Notes: generated from the letters alone by a model not told the origin. A stretch of DNA of 64,000 nt from Mycolicibacterium pulveris (GCF_010725725.1 NZ_AP022599.1:310001-374000), one strand, 5' to 3'; shown: positions 1 through 8,261, numbered from the stretch's first letter. Numbers and translations: made by a program.

Positions 1-1117
1 GATCGCTCTTGGCGCCCAGTTGCACGTCCGGACGCCCATCGGGTTGTCCGCTCATCCAGGTCGACATGATGCCGACGGAGTACGGACCGACCTGACCGTT
101 CTCTTCGTAGAAGCCTTGCGGGTCATAGATCTTCACTTCGGGATACGGCCACGGACAGGCTACCGAGGTGGAGATCTTCGTCGCCTTCACGATCGCGAAC
201 AGCCCGCCGTAGCAGAAGTACGCGACGTTGATGATCACGAACATCACCACGAAGGTGCCGAGCCTGGGCCGGCTGGCGAAGATGCGGGCACGCTGGGCGA
301 GCTTTTCGGCGACGGACTTGCCGGTGTCGTCGCGGTACAGCAGCACACCGGCGGGGATCATCACGAACGTCACCGCCACCACTTCCCAGATCAGCGGGAA
401 CTGATGGGGCTCACCGGTGAACACCGACGCCCACGGAGGCACCTGCGAATAGATGTACATGCCCGTACGCACCAGCGTGATCTCCAGCGCCGCGTCCACG
501 ATCACACCGATCGGGAAGATGATGGCCGCCAGGCTGATCAGCGGGTGACGCCACACGAAAGAGTCAACCGGCCTACGCGCCTGCAGTTTTCGCAGAATCC
601 AGATTGCGGGGAAATAGGGCCCGAGGTAGAACATCACGTATCCGAGCACCACGAAGGGTTCCACCGTCGGTGACACCGATACCAGCGGCCAGTCCTCGGG
701 CAGGTGCGCCAGCTCCGGGTTGTACACCGCGAACGGCGACCAGTTCATCAGCGGGTCCTGCCACACGATCAACGAGGTGACCAACGCCATCAGCAAGGTG
801 GGGTTGTGCGGATTGCGCCGCCAGTGCACCACCCACAACGTGATGATGACGGCCATCGTGATGACGGTGAAGGTCTCGAGGATCACCACCCACGTCGACG
901 TGCTCCACCCGAAAAGTACCTCGACGGGCCGCGGTGCGCCTTCGACGTCGGGGTTGGCGATCCGGGGGGAGCCAGGCCCCTTGCGGGTGTTGACGCCGAA
1001 GAACACGGCGACGGCGAGCAGCGCTGCCACCGAGATGGTCGGCCCGAGCCAGGAGCGTTTCGTCGGCTCTTCTACGGCCGGCGCGGTGGGGTCGGCTTTA
1101 GGCGTTTCGGTGGTCAC
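1..1117 (-). CDS. AveC-like (spirocyclase AveC family) membrane protein, 3' end cut by window
   Basis: Reading the minus strand from GTG 1117 to the window edge gives 372 open codons without a stop, so the C-terminus is missing. The protein has a short acidic N-terminus and then about six hydrophobic segments (around residues 17-35, 70-90, 95-115, 150-170, 195-220, 245-265 and near 300). Hydrophobic layout and length suggest the AveC family; AveC itself acts in avermectin spiroketal formation, but most actinobacterial relatives have no known substrate. The GTG start overlaps the stop of the upstream substrate-binding gene by 4 bp (GTGA) and has GAGGAG about 7 bp upstream, so the pair is translationally coupled. 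Family call from memory; the membrane nature is directly visible. Confidence 0.6.
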   Translation of the reverse strand, partial: MTTETPKADPTAPAVEEPTKRSWLGPTISVAALLAVAVFFGVNTRKGPGSPRIANPDVEGAPRPVEVLFGWSTSTWVVILETFTVITMAVIITLWVVHWRRNPHNPTLLMALVTSLIVWQDPLMNWSPFAVYNPELAHLPEDWPLVSVSPTVEPFVVLGYVMFYLGPYFPAIWILRKLQARRPVDSFVWRHPLISLAAIIFPIGVIVDAALEITLVRTGMYIYSQVPPWASVFTGEPHQFPLIWEVVAVTFVMIPAGVLLYRDDTGKSVAEKLAQRARIFASRPRLGTFVVMFVIINVAYFCYGGLFAIVKATKISTSVACPWPYPEVKIYDPQGFYEENGQVGPYSVGIMSTWMSGQPDGRPDVQLGAKSD

Positions 1118-2232
1118 GGGTACTCCTCACCAAAGCGATCGACGAGATGAGAGTTGAGGCCGTCGGCGTCCAGCCTTCGGGCCACCAGATAGCCGGCGCC
1201 CATCCACGCTCGGCGTGTCCAGTTTCCGAACGAGACACGGGTCCCCGGAGCTCCGGCCGCGGCGGGCATCATCTTTACCCGTTCGAGCGCCTCCTTGAGT
1301 CCGCGCGGACTCAGTGGATGGGCGTCGGTGCACGCACGCAACAGTGTCGTCGCGACGTCGCAGTTCACCACCGGGACACAGTATTCCGGGCGACGACCGA
1401 ACTTCTCCTGGTACTTGTCGAGGAAGCGCTGACCGACGGGGTTGCCCTCGTCGTACTGGTCGACGCCCGTCCATCCCATGAACGCGTTCCACATGATCGG
1501 GTTGATCCACGCGTTCTGGAACGCCGTGCTGGTGAAGCGCGGCGGGTCCCACCCGAGGGCTTCCAGCGCCGGGTTGACGAACACGATGCCGAAACCGAAT
1601 CCAGCGTGCACCACTGCCTGCGCCTTGGCTTCGTACAGGGTCTGCACCGCCTCGGAGACATCCTGCGCCGTCTGGGCGATCGTCGCCTCGGCGACGATCC
1701 GGATTCCCTTGCGCCGACATGCATTTCGGAAGTTCTTCACGTATGTCTCGCCGACCAGCGACTGCTCCATGAGGACACCCACCTCGGTGTGGCCGCCCTT
1801 GGCCAACAGGTCTGCCCAGAAGATCGGCTCGTCGGTAAGCGATCCCTGTGGGAACGAGAAGGTCCACTCCCCCAGCCAGGCGTCGCTGCCGGTGACGCTG
1901 AGGGCAGGGACCCGGAACCGTTCCTCGATGGCCTCGCGCGTCGGCACGCAGTTGTCGGTGATGTGTGGGCCGAACACCGCAAGGCATCCCTCGTCGACGA
2001 GTTCACCGTATGCGTCGATCACCGCCTTGGCCGAACCCTTCGGAAGCCCCTCGACCTCCTTGTAGATGATCTCGATGGGCCGGTCGATCTCTCCGCTCTT
2101 CACCGCCTCGTCGAAGATCAGCTCGAAGGGATTGGACAGGTCCTCCTTCATCTCCTGCGGATACAGCTCAGGCAGCTTGAAATCCATGAGATACCCGAAC
2201 TTGATCGGTTCTGCGGTGCTCTCGTAGGACAT
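1114..2232 (-). CDS. Periplasmic-binding-fold (Leu/Ile/Val-type) substrate-binding protein, copy 1
   Basis: 372 aa, type-I periplasmic-binding fold similar to branched-chain amino acid/amide receptors (Peripla_BP_6 style): N-terminal GYLMDF strand, lobes linked around residues 120-130, and a conserved YCVPVVNCDVA segment near residue 295. There is no signal peptide, lipobox or N-terminal hydrophobic stretch, unlike normal exported ABC receptors, and no permease or ATPase gene is nearby. It may instead be a cytoplasmic ligand sensor in the manner of AmiC. A very similar paralog lies at 5882-6994 and also starts MSYESTAEPIK. The ATG follows GGAGG at good spacing. It is first gene of an operon with the AveC-like gene, behind operator site 1. 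Confidence 0.8.
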   Translation of the reverse strand: MSYESTAEPIKFGYLMDFKLPELYPQEMKEDLSNPFELIFDEAVKSGEIDRPIEIIYKEVEGLPKGSAKAVIDAYGELVDEGCLAVFGPHITDNCVPTREAIEERFRVPALSVTGSDAWLGEWTFSFPQGSLTDEPIFWADLLAKGGHTEVGVLMEQSLVGETYVKNFRNACRRKGIRIVAEATIAQTAQDVSEAVQTLYEAKAQAVVHAGFGFGIVFVNPALEALGWDPPRFTSTAFQNAWINPIMWNAFMGWTGVDQYDEGNPVGQRFLDKYQEKFGRRPEYCVPVVNCDVATTLLRACTDAHPLSPRGLKEALERVKMMPAAAGAPGTRVSFGNWTRRAWMGAGYLVARRLDADGLNSHLVDRFGEEYP

Positions 2233-2253
2233 GCAACCTCCGTCAGCCGGTGA

Positions 2254-2269
2254 AACCTAATATTTGTTC
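2254..2269. promoter_or_regulatory. Operator-like motif, site 1 (AACCTAATATTTGTTC)
   Basis: A 16-bp imperfect palindrome lies 22 bp upstream of the start of substrate-binding gene copy 1. It matches the motif RACCAAAnATnTGTTC found before every other unit of the cluster. Seen directly; regulatory role inferred. Confidence 0.65.
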
Positions 2270-2296
2270 AGACCCTAGCGAGCGGGGCGAGCAGGG

Positions 2297-3103
2297 TCAA
2301 TCGTCTGGCGAGCCGTCGTGCAGGTAGACGTCGATCATCTCGAGCAGACCGCGGGTCACCGTCGAGTCGTCGGTGAGCGGACCCGCGATCGCGGCCCGTG
2401 CCGCCTCCCGCGGGATCAGGCCTTCGGCGATCAGCCGGCCCGCCGCGATCAGCACCCGGGTGGAGGCGACCTCGCGAAGTCCCCCGGTCTCCAGCCGCCG
2501 GATCGCCTGCCCGAGCCGCACCAAGTCGGCGGCGCGGTCGTGGTCGATCGCCGCCTCGTTGGCGACGATCTTCTCCTCGACGTCCGGCGTCGGAAAACCG
2601 AATTCGATCGCGACCATCCGTTGGCGCGTCGAGTCTTTGAGATCCTTGAGCACGCTTTGATATCCCGGGTTGTACGAGACGACGAGGCAGAAACCCGGTG
2701 CCGCGTCCAGCGTCACACCCAGCCTCTCGATCGGCAGTTGCCTGCGGTGATCCGCCAGCGGATGCAGCACCACGGTGGTGTCCTGGCGGGCTTCGACGAC
2801 CTCGTCGAGGTAGCAGATCGCGCCTTCGCGCACCGCACGCGTCAGCGGCCCGTCGACCCATTCGGTGTCGCCGCCGCGCAGCAGGAACCGCCCGACGAGG
2901 TCGGCGGTGGTCAGGTCGTCGTGGCAGGACACGGTGACCAGCGGCCGATCGAGATCGTGTGCCATCGCCTCGACAAAGCGCGTCTTACCGCATCCGGTCG
3001 GGCCCTTCAGCGCAATCGAGAGCCCCTGCTTGTAGGCCGCCTTGAACACCTGCTCCTCGTTGGCGACGGGCACGTAGTACGGGCGCGGGGGCTTCACCTG
3101 CAT
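2297..3103 (-). CDS. MoxR/CbbQ/NorQ-type AAA+ ATPase
   Basis: 268 aa from ATG 3103; an in-frame GTG at 3121 would add six residues. Walker A GPTGCGKTRF is near residue 35, Walker B ICYLDEV near 95, sensor region VVSYNPGYQ near 140, and a C-terminal CbbQ_C-like helical part follows. Proteins of this type work with a VWA partner (NorQ-NorD, CbbQ-CbbO) as ATP-driven activases that remodel or load metal into a target enzyme. The partner is directly upstream (3138-4871) on the same strand, so the pairing is clear. The target enzyme is unknown; P450 or another cluster enzyme is only a guess. It has its own operator-bearing promoter inside the end of the VWA gene. Confidence 0.85.
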   Translation of the reverse strand: MQVKPPRPYYVPVANEEQVFKAAYKQGLSIALKGPTGCGKTRFVEAMAHDLDRPLVTVSCHDDLTTADLVGRFLLRGGDTEWVDGPLTRAVREGAICYLDEVVEARQDTTVVLHPLADHRRQLPIERLGVTLDAAPGFCLVVSYNPGYQSVLKDLKDSTRQRMVAIEFGFPTPDVEEKIVANEAAIDHDRAADLVRLGQAIRRLETGGLREVASTRVLIAAGRLIAEGLIPREAARAAIAGPLTDDSTVTRGLLEMIDVYLHDGSPDD

Positions 3104-3134
3104 GCTTCCCTTCGCTCTCACTCGGGTCCTACGG

Positions 3135-3164
3135 ACCTTAACGCGGAACAGATGTTTGGTTCAA
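3135..3164 (-). promoter_or_regulatory. Promoter with operator site 2 inside the 3' end of the VWA gene
   Basis: On the minus strand TTGAAC (3159-3164), an 18-bp spacer and TAAGGT (3135-3140) form a sigma-A-like promoter for the AAA+ gene. The palindrome-like motif (3146-3161; minus-strand AACCAAACATCTGTTC) lies mostly in the spacer. Bases 3141-3164 are also codons of the VWA protein's C-terminus. Confidence 0.55.
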
Positions 3165-4871
3165 CCTTTTGCCGTTGTTGACCCGCCGACGCAGGTCGGC
3201 CGTGCGCAGCGCCGCGCGGAACAGCGGACCGATGACGTCGGCCAACTGCGCGGGTTTGGGAATGGACGCGTGCGCGGCGCTGCCGAACACCCGGGCCAGC
3301 TCACCGGCATCGGTGGCGGCACCGACGGTCAGACACAGGCAGCCGATGCCTTCTCGCCGTGCCTCGCTCAGCGCGCGTCGCGCGTCGGCAGCCCCGTGGA
3401 TCCGTTCGTAGCCATGGTCGTAGGCCAACCCGTCGGACAGAACGACCAGCAAGCGGCGCGAGGTGCCTGCTTTCTCGGTGATCACCGCGGTGCCGTGACG
3501 GATGGCCGCGCCGAGGCGTGAGTAGGCGCCCGGCTTGAGGCTGCTCAGGCGCCGCATCACCATCGCGTCGAGGGTGTCGTCGAACCTCTTCACCGGCACC
3601 AGGTGCACCGCCGAGCGCCCCTGTGACTGAAATGCGTACAGCGCCACCCGATCTCCAAGCTCATGGAGCGCGATCGTGAGCGCGGCCGCGGCCGCACGCT
3701 GCTGCTCGTGCACGGTCTGCCCGAACGTTCCCGCCTCCCCCGAGGAACCCGAAACATCGAGCAGAACGAGCACGGCCAGATCACGGCGCCTGCGCAGGCT
3801 GTCCAGGTAGACGGCCTCATCGGGCGTCGACCCTGCCAGCGTCTCCACGCGCGCCTCGACCGCGGCGTCGACGTCGATGTCGTCGCCCTGGGTCTGACGG
3901 TGGCATCGGTCCAGCCCGATGCCGAGCCGGGTCAGTGGCCGCCGCAGCGCATGGACATCGGGCCGGGCCAGCACCGGCCCCTCCTCGATCGGCGGCTCGA
4001 TCTCCTGCACCGTGCACCACTCCGGCCGGTAGCACCGTCGGCCGACGTCCCACTCCGGATATGTGCGGCCCTTTTTCGTGGCGGCCTGCACGCCGTCGGC
4101 GTCCGCAGCACCGGCGGTGGTGGAGGTCACCGCACCCGCCCCGCGAATACCCTTGCGGGAGCGATGTGTAGGAGTGTCCGCCCCCGGCGTGCCACCGCCG
4201 GAGAGTTTGCGCACACTGCGCGTCATTCGCTGTAGCAGCTTGCCGAGTGCCCCGCCCCCACCGACGGGGCTGGAGAACGGATCGATGACGTCGTCGCCGT
4301 CGGCGCCGTCATCAGCGTCATCGAGGTCGGCCAGTGCCTTGTTCTGCTCGCGGCGCGGGATGTGACCACCCGCCGATTCCCCATGTGCAACAGAAGCGCG
4401 CGCCGCCAACAGTTTTTGCGCCCTGATCACACCGAAGCCCGCCGGCGGGTCGGCGATGTCACGCCGGGTGCCTGCGACCATCAGCGAGCCGACGGCGGAG
4501 TCGGCTCTCGCCGCCATGTCGAGGTCGAGCAGCGCGCGGATCCGGTGCGGGAGCAGGTCCTCGTTCACCGCCAGTGCCCGCTGTCCCTCGACCGCGAGGT
4601 AGCGCCGGGCGAGCGCGGGACGTCGAACGAGCTTACGCACCACCTCGGGCGAAAGGCCGCCGCTGGCCAACAGCGACGCCTGCACGGTCACCGACTCGAG
4701 TTGGGTGGGCACGCTGGCCGTGGGGTCGATGTACACCGTGACGCCGTCGGTCCAGGCCGCCTCGCCAGCGGCCGTCGGCGCGACCGCTACCGTGCGGCCG
4801 GCCAGCGCGGAGGCCAGCAGCGCCAGCCGCTTGGGATCATCGGCGTCATCGCCGACCGGCCTTTCGTCCAC
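3138..4871 (-). CDS. VWA-domain protein, NorD/CbbO-like partner of the AAA+ ATPase
   Basis: 577 aa from GTG 4871. The N-terminal half is helical; residues around 190-290 are low-complexity and charged (Asp-rich, then Gly/Ser/Thr); the C-terminal 200 residues form a von Willebrand A domain with a complete MIDAS motif DVSGSS at about residues 372-377 and a VVLSDG strand near 480. Such proteins act with MoxR-type ATPases on metalloenzymes. Upstream of the chosen GTG lies operator site 3, so a longer N-terminus would run through the promoter of the divergent SDR; open frame beyond 4871 is antisense to that SDR and was not used. The start is the least certain part, since the ribosome-binding site is weak. 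Confidence 0.82.
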   Translation of the reverse strand: MDERPVGDDADDPKRLALLASALAGRTVAVAPTAAGEAAWTDGVTVYIDPTASVPTQLESVTVQASLLASGGLSPEVVRKLVRRPALARRYLAVEGQRALAVNEDLLPHRIRALLDLDMAARADSAVGSLMVAGTRRDIADPPAGFGVIRAQKLLAARASVAHGESAGGHIPRREQNKALADLDDADDGADGDDVIDPFSSPVGGGGALGKLLQRMTRSVRKLSGGGTPGADTPTHRSRKGIRGAGAVTSTTAGAADADGVQAATKKGRTYPEWDVGRRCYRPEWCTVQEIEPPIEEGPVLARPDVHALRRPLTRLGIGLDRCHRQTQGDDIDVDAAVEARVETLAGSTPDEAVYLDSLRRRRDLAVLVLLDVSGSSGEAGTFGQTVHEQQRAAAAALTIALHELGDRVALYAFQSQGRSAVHLVPVKRFDDTLDAMVMRRLSSLKPGAYSRLGAAIRHGTAVITEKAGTSRRLLVVLSDGLAYDHGYERIHGAADARRALSEARREGIGCLCLTVGAATDAGELARVFGSAAHASIPKPAQLADVIGPLFRAALRTADLRRRVNNGKRLNQTSVPR

Positions 4872-4884
4872 GCCACCCCATTCG

Positions 4885-4913
4885 TTGACCAAATATCTGT
4901 TCCAACGTAAAGT
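4885..4913 (+). promoter_or_regulatory. SDR promoter with operator site 3 in the spacer
   Basis: TTGACC (4885-4890), 17-bp spacer, TAAAGT (4908-4913). The palindrome GACCAAATATCTGTTC (4887-4902) covers the -35 end and most of the spacer, so a bound repressor would block polymerase. It also lies 16 bp before the divergent VWA start. Confidence 0.7.
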
Positions 4914-4949
4914 CCCGCCCGCATCCCAGTCAATGACCCGGGAGGGGCG

Positions 4950-5879
4950 ATGATCGACTTCACCGGCCAAGTCGCCGTGGTGACGGGCGCGGGACGGGGG
5001 CTCGGCCGCGTCTACGCGCTCGAGTTGGCAAGGCGCGGTGCGTCCGTCGTGGTCAACGACCTCGGCGGCAGTATGAGCGGCGACGGCGAGGACACCGCGG
5101 TAGCCGATCAGATCGTCGACGAGATCACCGCCGCCGGCGGCGCGGCCGTCGCGTCCTACGACTCGGTCGACAGCCCCGCGGGCGGCGAGGCGATCGCACG
5201 CACCGCCGTCGACGTCTTCGGCCGGCTCGACGCGGTGATCAGCAATGCCGGGATCTTCAACTCGATCCCGTTCGACGAGCTGACACCCGAGGACTGGCGG
5301 CGCATGCTGTCGGTCCACTTGGACGGTGCTTTCTATCTGGCCCAGCCCGCGTATCGGATCATGAAAGATCAGGGGTATGGCCGGTTTGTGTTCATCGCCT
5401 CCTCGGCGGGTATGTTCGGCCAGCACCTGGAGGCGCATTACGCAGCCGCCAAGGCGGGCATCGTGGGCCTGTCGAATGTGCTTTCGCTCGAGGGTGAACC
5501 ACACGGGATTCGCGTCAACACCGTGCTGCCGTTCGGGCTTTCCCGAATGGTCACCGAGACGCTGGGCGATTCGAATGCCCTCGAAGAAAACGGCTTTTTC
5601 GCCGCGATCCGTCCCGAACTCGTGGCCCCGATCGTGGTGTTTCTGGCCAGCCGGGCCTGCGACTTCAGCCACCAGAACTTCTCGGCGTGTGCGGGCCGGT
5701 TCGCCCGCGTGTTCGTCGGCCTCAGCGAGGGTTGGCTCGCTCCGCGAGACAGCGACCCGACCGCCGAGGACGTCGCCACCAACATCGCGGAAGTGACAGG
5801 CACACAGCCGTTCACGATCCCCGGTTCGATCTACGAGGAAGTGTTCGAGGTCACCCGGCGCCTCGGCGTCACCGGCTGA
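4950..5879 (+). CDS. Short-chain dehydrogenase/reductase
   Basis: 309 aa SDR. The Rossmann glycine motif TGAGRGLGR sits at residues 12-20, NAG near 97 and the catalytic Ser with YAAAK (Tyr/Lys) near 150-170. The length and the insertion after the second strand (NDLGGSMSGDGED) resemble the dehydrogenase domain of multifunctional beta-oxidation enzymes (17-beta-HSD4/MFE-2 type), which would suit oxidation of a hydroxyacyl-CoA or steroid-like alcohol; the substrate is not visible from sequence. ATG 4950 has GGAGGGG upstream. It ends 2 bp before the convergent substrate-binding gene copy 2. Confidence 0.85.
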   Translation: MIDFTGQVAVVTGAGRGLGRVYALELARRGASVVVNDLGGSMSGDGEDTAVADQIVDEITAAGGAAVASYDSVDSPAGGEAIARTAVDVFGRLDAVISNAGIFNSIPFDELTPEDWRRMLSVHLDGAFYLAQPAYRIMKDQGYGRFVFIASSAGMFGQHLEAHYAAAKAGIVGLSNVLSLEGEPHGIRVNTVLPFGLSRMVTETLGDSNALEENGFFAAIRPELVAPIVVFLASRACDFSHQNFSACAGRFARVFVGLSEGWLAPRDSDPTAEDVATNIAEVTGTQPFTIPGSIYEEVFEVTRRLGVTG

Positions 5880-5881
5880 CG

Positions 5882-6994
5882 TCACTCTTCGCCGAATCGG
5901 TCCACCAGGTGGGAGTTGACACCATCGGCGTCGAGGCGGCGCGCCACCAGGTAACCGGCACCCATCCATGCGCGCCGAGTCCAGTTGCCGAACGACACCC
6001 GGGTACCGGGAGCCCCTGAGGCGGCGGGCAACATCTTGACCCGCTCGAGCGCCTCCTTGACCCCCCGCGGGCTCAGCGGATGCGCATCGGTCAGCGCGCG
6101 CAGGAGGGTGCGGGCGACATCGCAGTTGACCACCGGCACACACCATTCCGGGCGTCTACCGCTGTGCTCCCGGAACCGGTCGAGGAACTGCTGGCCCACC
6201 TTGTTGGTCTCGTCGTACTGGTCGACGCCCGTCCACCCCATGAACGCGTTCCACATGACCGGGTTGATCCACGCGTTCTGCCACGCGGTGCCCGCAAACC
6301 GCGGTGGGTCCCATTCGAGTTCGGCCAACGCGGGGTTCACCAGAACGATTCCGAAACCGAACCCGCAGTGCACGATCGCCTGAGCCTTCGCGTCGTACAG
6401 GGTCCGCACGGCTTCGGTGACATCCCGGGCCGTCTGCGCAATGGAGGCCTCGGCGACGATGCGAATACTTTTGCGCTGACACGCTTTCCGGAAATTCTTC
6501 AGGTAAGCCTCCCCGACCAGCGATTGCTCGACGAGCACACCGACGTCGCTATGCCCGCCCTTGGTCAACAGGTCGGCCCAGAAAATCGGCTCGTCGTGGT
6601 GCGAGCCCATCGGAAAGGCGAAGAACCATTCACTCAGCGCGTCGTCAGATCCGGTGACGCTGAGGGCGGGCACCTTGAACCGGTCGACGATATCGTCGCG
6701 GATGGCAACGGCGTTGTCGCCGATTTGCGGGCCGAAGACGGCCAGGCACCCTTCGTCGACCAGCTCGGCGTAGGCGTCGATGACCTTTTTGACCGAGCCC
6801 TTGGGCAGACCCTCCACCTCGCGGTAGACGATCTCGACAGGTCGGTCGATCAACCCCTGCTCGACCGCGTCGGCGAAGACGATGTCGAAGGGAATCGTCA
6901 GGTCCTCGCGTCGCTCCCGCGGATAGTCGTCGGACAGAAGAAAGTCCATCAGGTAACCGATCTTGATCGGCTCGGCGGTACTTTCGTAGGACAT
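5882..6994 (-). CDS. Periplasmic-binding-fold substrate-binding protein, copy 2
   Basis: 370 aa, closely similar over its whole length to the protein at 1114-2232 (same MSYESTAEPIK start, same KGSxKxVIDAY, WADLLxKGGH, GWTGVDQYDE and SHLVDRFGEE blocks). It too lacks a signal peptide or lipobox. The two copies flank the ATPase-VWA-SDR block, which suggests local duplication and divergence in ligand. ATG 6994 follows GAGGAG. It shares its upstream region and operator site 4 with the divergent nitroreductase gene. It could be a receptor delivered by another route or a cytoplasmic ligand-binding regulator. Confidence 0.8.
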   Translation of the reverse strand: MSYESTAEPIKIGYLMDFLLSDDYPRERREDLTIPFDIVFADAVEQGLIDRPVEIVYREVEGLPKGSVKKVIDAYAELVDEGCLAVFGPQIGDNAVAIRDDIVDRFKVPALSVTGSDDALSEWFFAFPMGSHHDEPIFWADLLTKGGHSDVGVLVEQSLVGEAYLKNFRKACQRKSIRIVAEASIAQTARDVTEAVRTLYDAKAQAIVHCGFGFGIVLVNPALAELEWDPPRFAGTAWQNAWINPVMWNAFMGWTGVDQYDETNKVGQQFLDRFREHSGRRPEWCVPVVNCDVARTLLRALTDAHPLSPRGVKEALERVKMLPAASGAPGTRVSFGNWTRRAWMGAGYLVARRLDADGVNSHLVDRFGEE

Positions 6995-7023
6995 TTCACT
7001 CCTCGACAGATCCGTTGGCAGCG

Positions 7024-7052
7024 TTGACCAAAAATCTGTTCCGCATTATGGT
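7024..7052 (+). promoter_or_regulatory. Nitroreductase promoter with operator site 4 in the spacer
   Basis: TTGACC (7024-7029), 17-bp spacer, TATGGT (7047-7052), with GACCAAAAATCTGTTC at 7026-7041. Same geometry as the SDR promoter. Also serves the divergent substrate-binding gene copy 2. Confidence 0.7.
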
Positions 7053-7083
7053 CGGCGCGGACGCCAAGCACAAGGAGCACGCC

Positions 7084-7731
7084 ATGGACATCGACCGGCT
7101 CCTGACCACGACCAGATCGGCGCGACGGTCGCTGGACCTCGATGCGCCGGTGGATCACCACGTCGTCAAGGACTGTCTCCGGATCGGGATGCAGGCCGCC
7201 AACGGATCGAATCAACAGAGTTGGCGCTGGCTCGTCGTCGCCGACGAGGGCCTGCGGCGCCGGCTCGCCGAGCTCTACCGCGACGCCTACCTGCAAAGGG
7301 TTGGGGGTCAGCTGATCGCGGACCTACTGCCCGATGACATGCCCGGCCGAAAGATCATGTCGTCCACCGAGTGGCTGGTGCAGAACATGGCGAAGGTGCC
7401 GCTCCTGGTAATCCCTTGCTACGAGTCGTATCTCCCCCGCGTCGACGGGGACGAGTCCTTCTATCAGGCGACGCTGTACGGCTCGATCTTTCCCGCCGTG
7501 TGGAACTTCGCGCTGGCTCTGCACAGCCGCGGCTACGGGACATGCGTGACGACATTGCACCTGACCCACGAGGAAGCCGTCCGAGAACTGTTGAAGATCC
7601 CCGGCAGTTACGTGCAGGGCTGCCTGCTGCCTGTCGGACGGCTGCGACAGGACGTCACGTTCCGCCCAGCGGAACGGCGACCGATAGCGGAGGTGGTCGC
7701 CGTCGACACCTGGGAGGGGCCGTCGCTGTGA
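7084..7731 (+). CDS. Nitroreductase-family flavoprotein
   Basis: 215 aa. N-terminal TTTRSARRSLDLDAPV is the FMN-phosphate-binding RSxRxF/Y-type region of the nitroreductase fold, followed by AANGSNQQSWRW (the conserved SxxNxQPW-like motif) near residue 40. The family reduces nitro groups, quinones or enones with NAD(P)H, or desaturates; the substrate is unknown. ATG 7084 is chosen because AAGGAG lies 8 bp upstream and because the longer reading frame from 7015 would run through the promoter. The stop overlaps the next start by 4 bp (GTGA), so it is coupled to the SnoaL-like gene. Confidence 0.85.
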   Translation: MDIDRLLTTTRSARRSLDLDAPVDHHVVKDCLRIGMQAANGSNQQSWRWLVVADEGLRRRLAELYRDAYLQRVGGQLIADLLPDDMPGRKIMSSTEWLVQNMAKVPLLVIPCYESYLPRVDGDESFYQATLYGSIFPAVWNFALALHSRGYGTCVTTLHLTHEEAVRELLKIPGSYVQGCLLPVGRLRQDVTFRPAERRPIAEVVAVDTWEGPSL

Positions 7732-8261
7732 ACGCACGACTGCAAGAACTCTGCGACCGCGCGGACATCCTCGACTGCATGCAGCGCTACGCGCGCGGGA
7801 TGGACCGTCGCGACCGCGCGCTGGTGCGCTCCGCCTACCACGACGACGCGATCGACGAACACATCGGCTTCGTCGGCCCCGTCGACGAGTTCATCGACTG
7901 GGCGTTCGCCTATCACCAGACCCAGACCCGCTACCAGCACTACCTGTTGAACCACACGGCCGATATCCAGGATGATCAGGCACACGCCGAAACCTACTAT
8001 CTGTTCGTCGGGACGGACCGCGAGCCGCAGAACCACCTGACCATCAACGGCGGCCGCTACGTCGACCGCCTGGAGCGCCGGAGCAACCGGTGGGCGATCG
8101 CGGCACGGGTGTGCATCGTCGAGTGGCACACCGATTCGACCTCACTGATCACCGACGAGACCATGGGGCTTCTGGCCGGCATCCTGACCGTCGCCCACGA
8201 CCACAGCGACACGTCCTACGACCGCCCGCTGACCATCTCGCGTGCGCCCACCGGATCCTGA
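7728..8261 (+). CDS. SnoaL-like (NTF2-fold) protein
   Basis: 177 aa from GTG 7728, in the GTGA overlap with the nitroreductase stop. The pattern ADILDCMQRYARGMDRRD followed by YHDDAIDEH and later HYLLNHTADI with a C-terminal WxIxxRVCIVEWH strand is typical of SnoaL_4-type cone-shaped proteins (polyketide cyclase, scytalone dehydratase, ring-hydroxylating dioxygenase beta-like). Members are small-molecule dehydratases, isomerases or hydratases; no specific activity can be assigned. The call is based on fold pattern and context with redox enzymes. Confidence 0.75.
   Translation: MNARLQELCDRADILDCMQRYARGMDRRDRALVRSAYHDDAIDEHIGFVGPVDEFIDWAFAYHQTQTRYQHYLLNHTADIQDDQAHAETYYLFVGTDREPQNHLTINGGRYVDRLERRSNRWAIAARVCIVEWHTDSTSLITDETMGLLAGILTVAHDHSDTSYDRPLTISRAPTGS

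Noticed and set aside
4872..6146. The 425 extra N-terminal codons open in frame ahead of the VWA protein
   Set aside because: They are antisense to the SDR and to substrate-binding copy 2, have the composition of a shadow frame, and would run through operator site 3. The VWA protein begins at about 4871.
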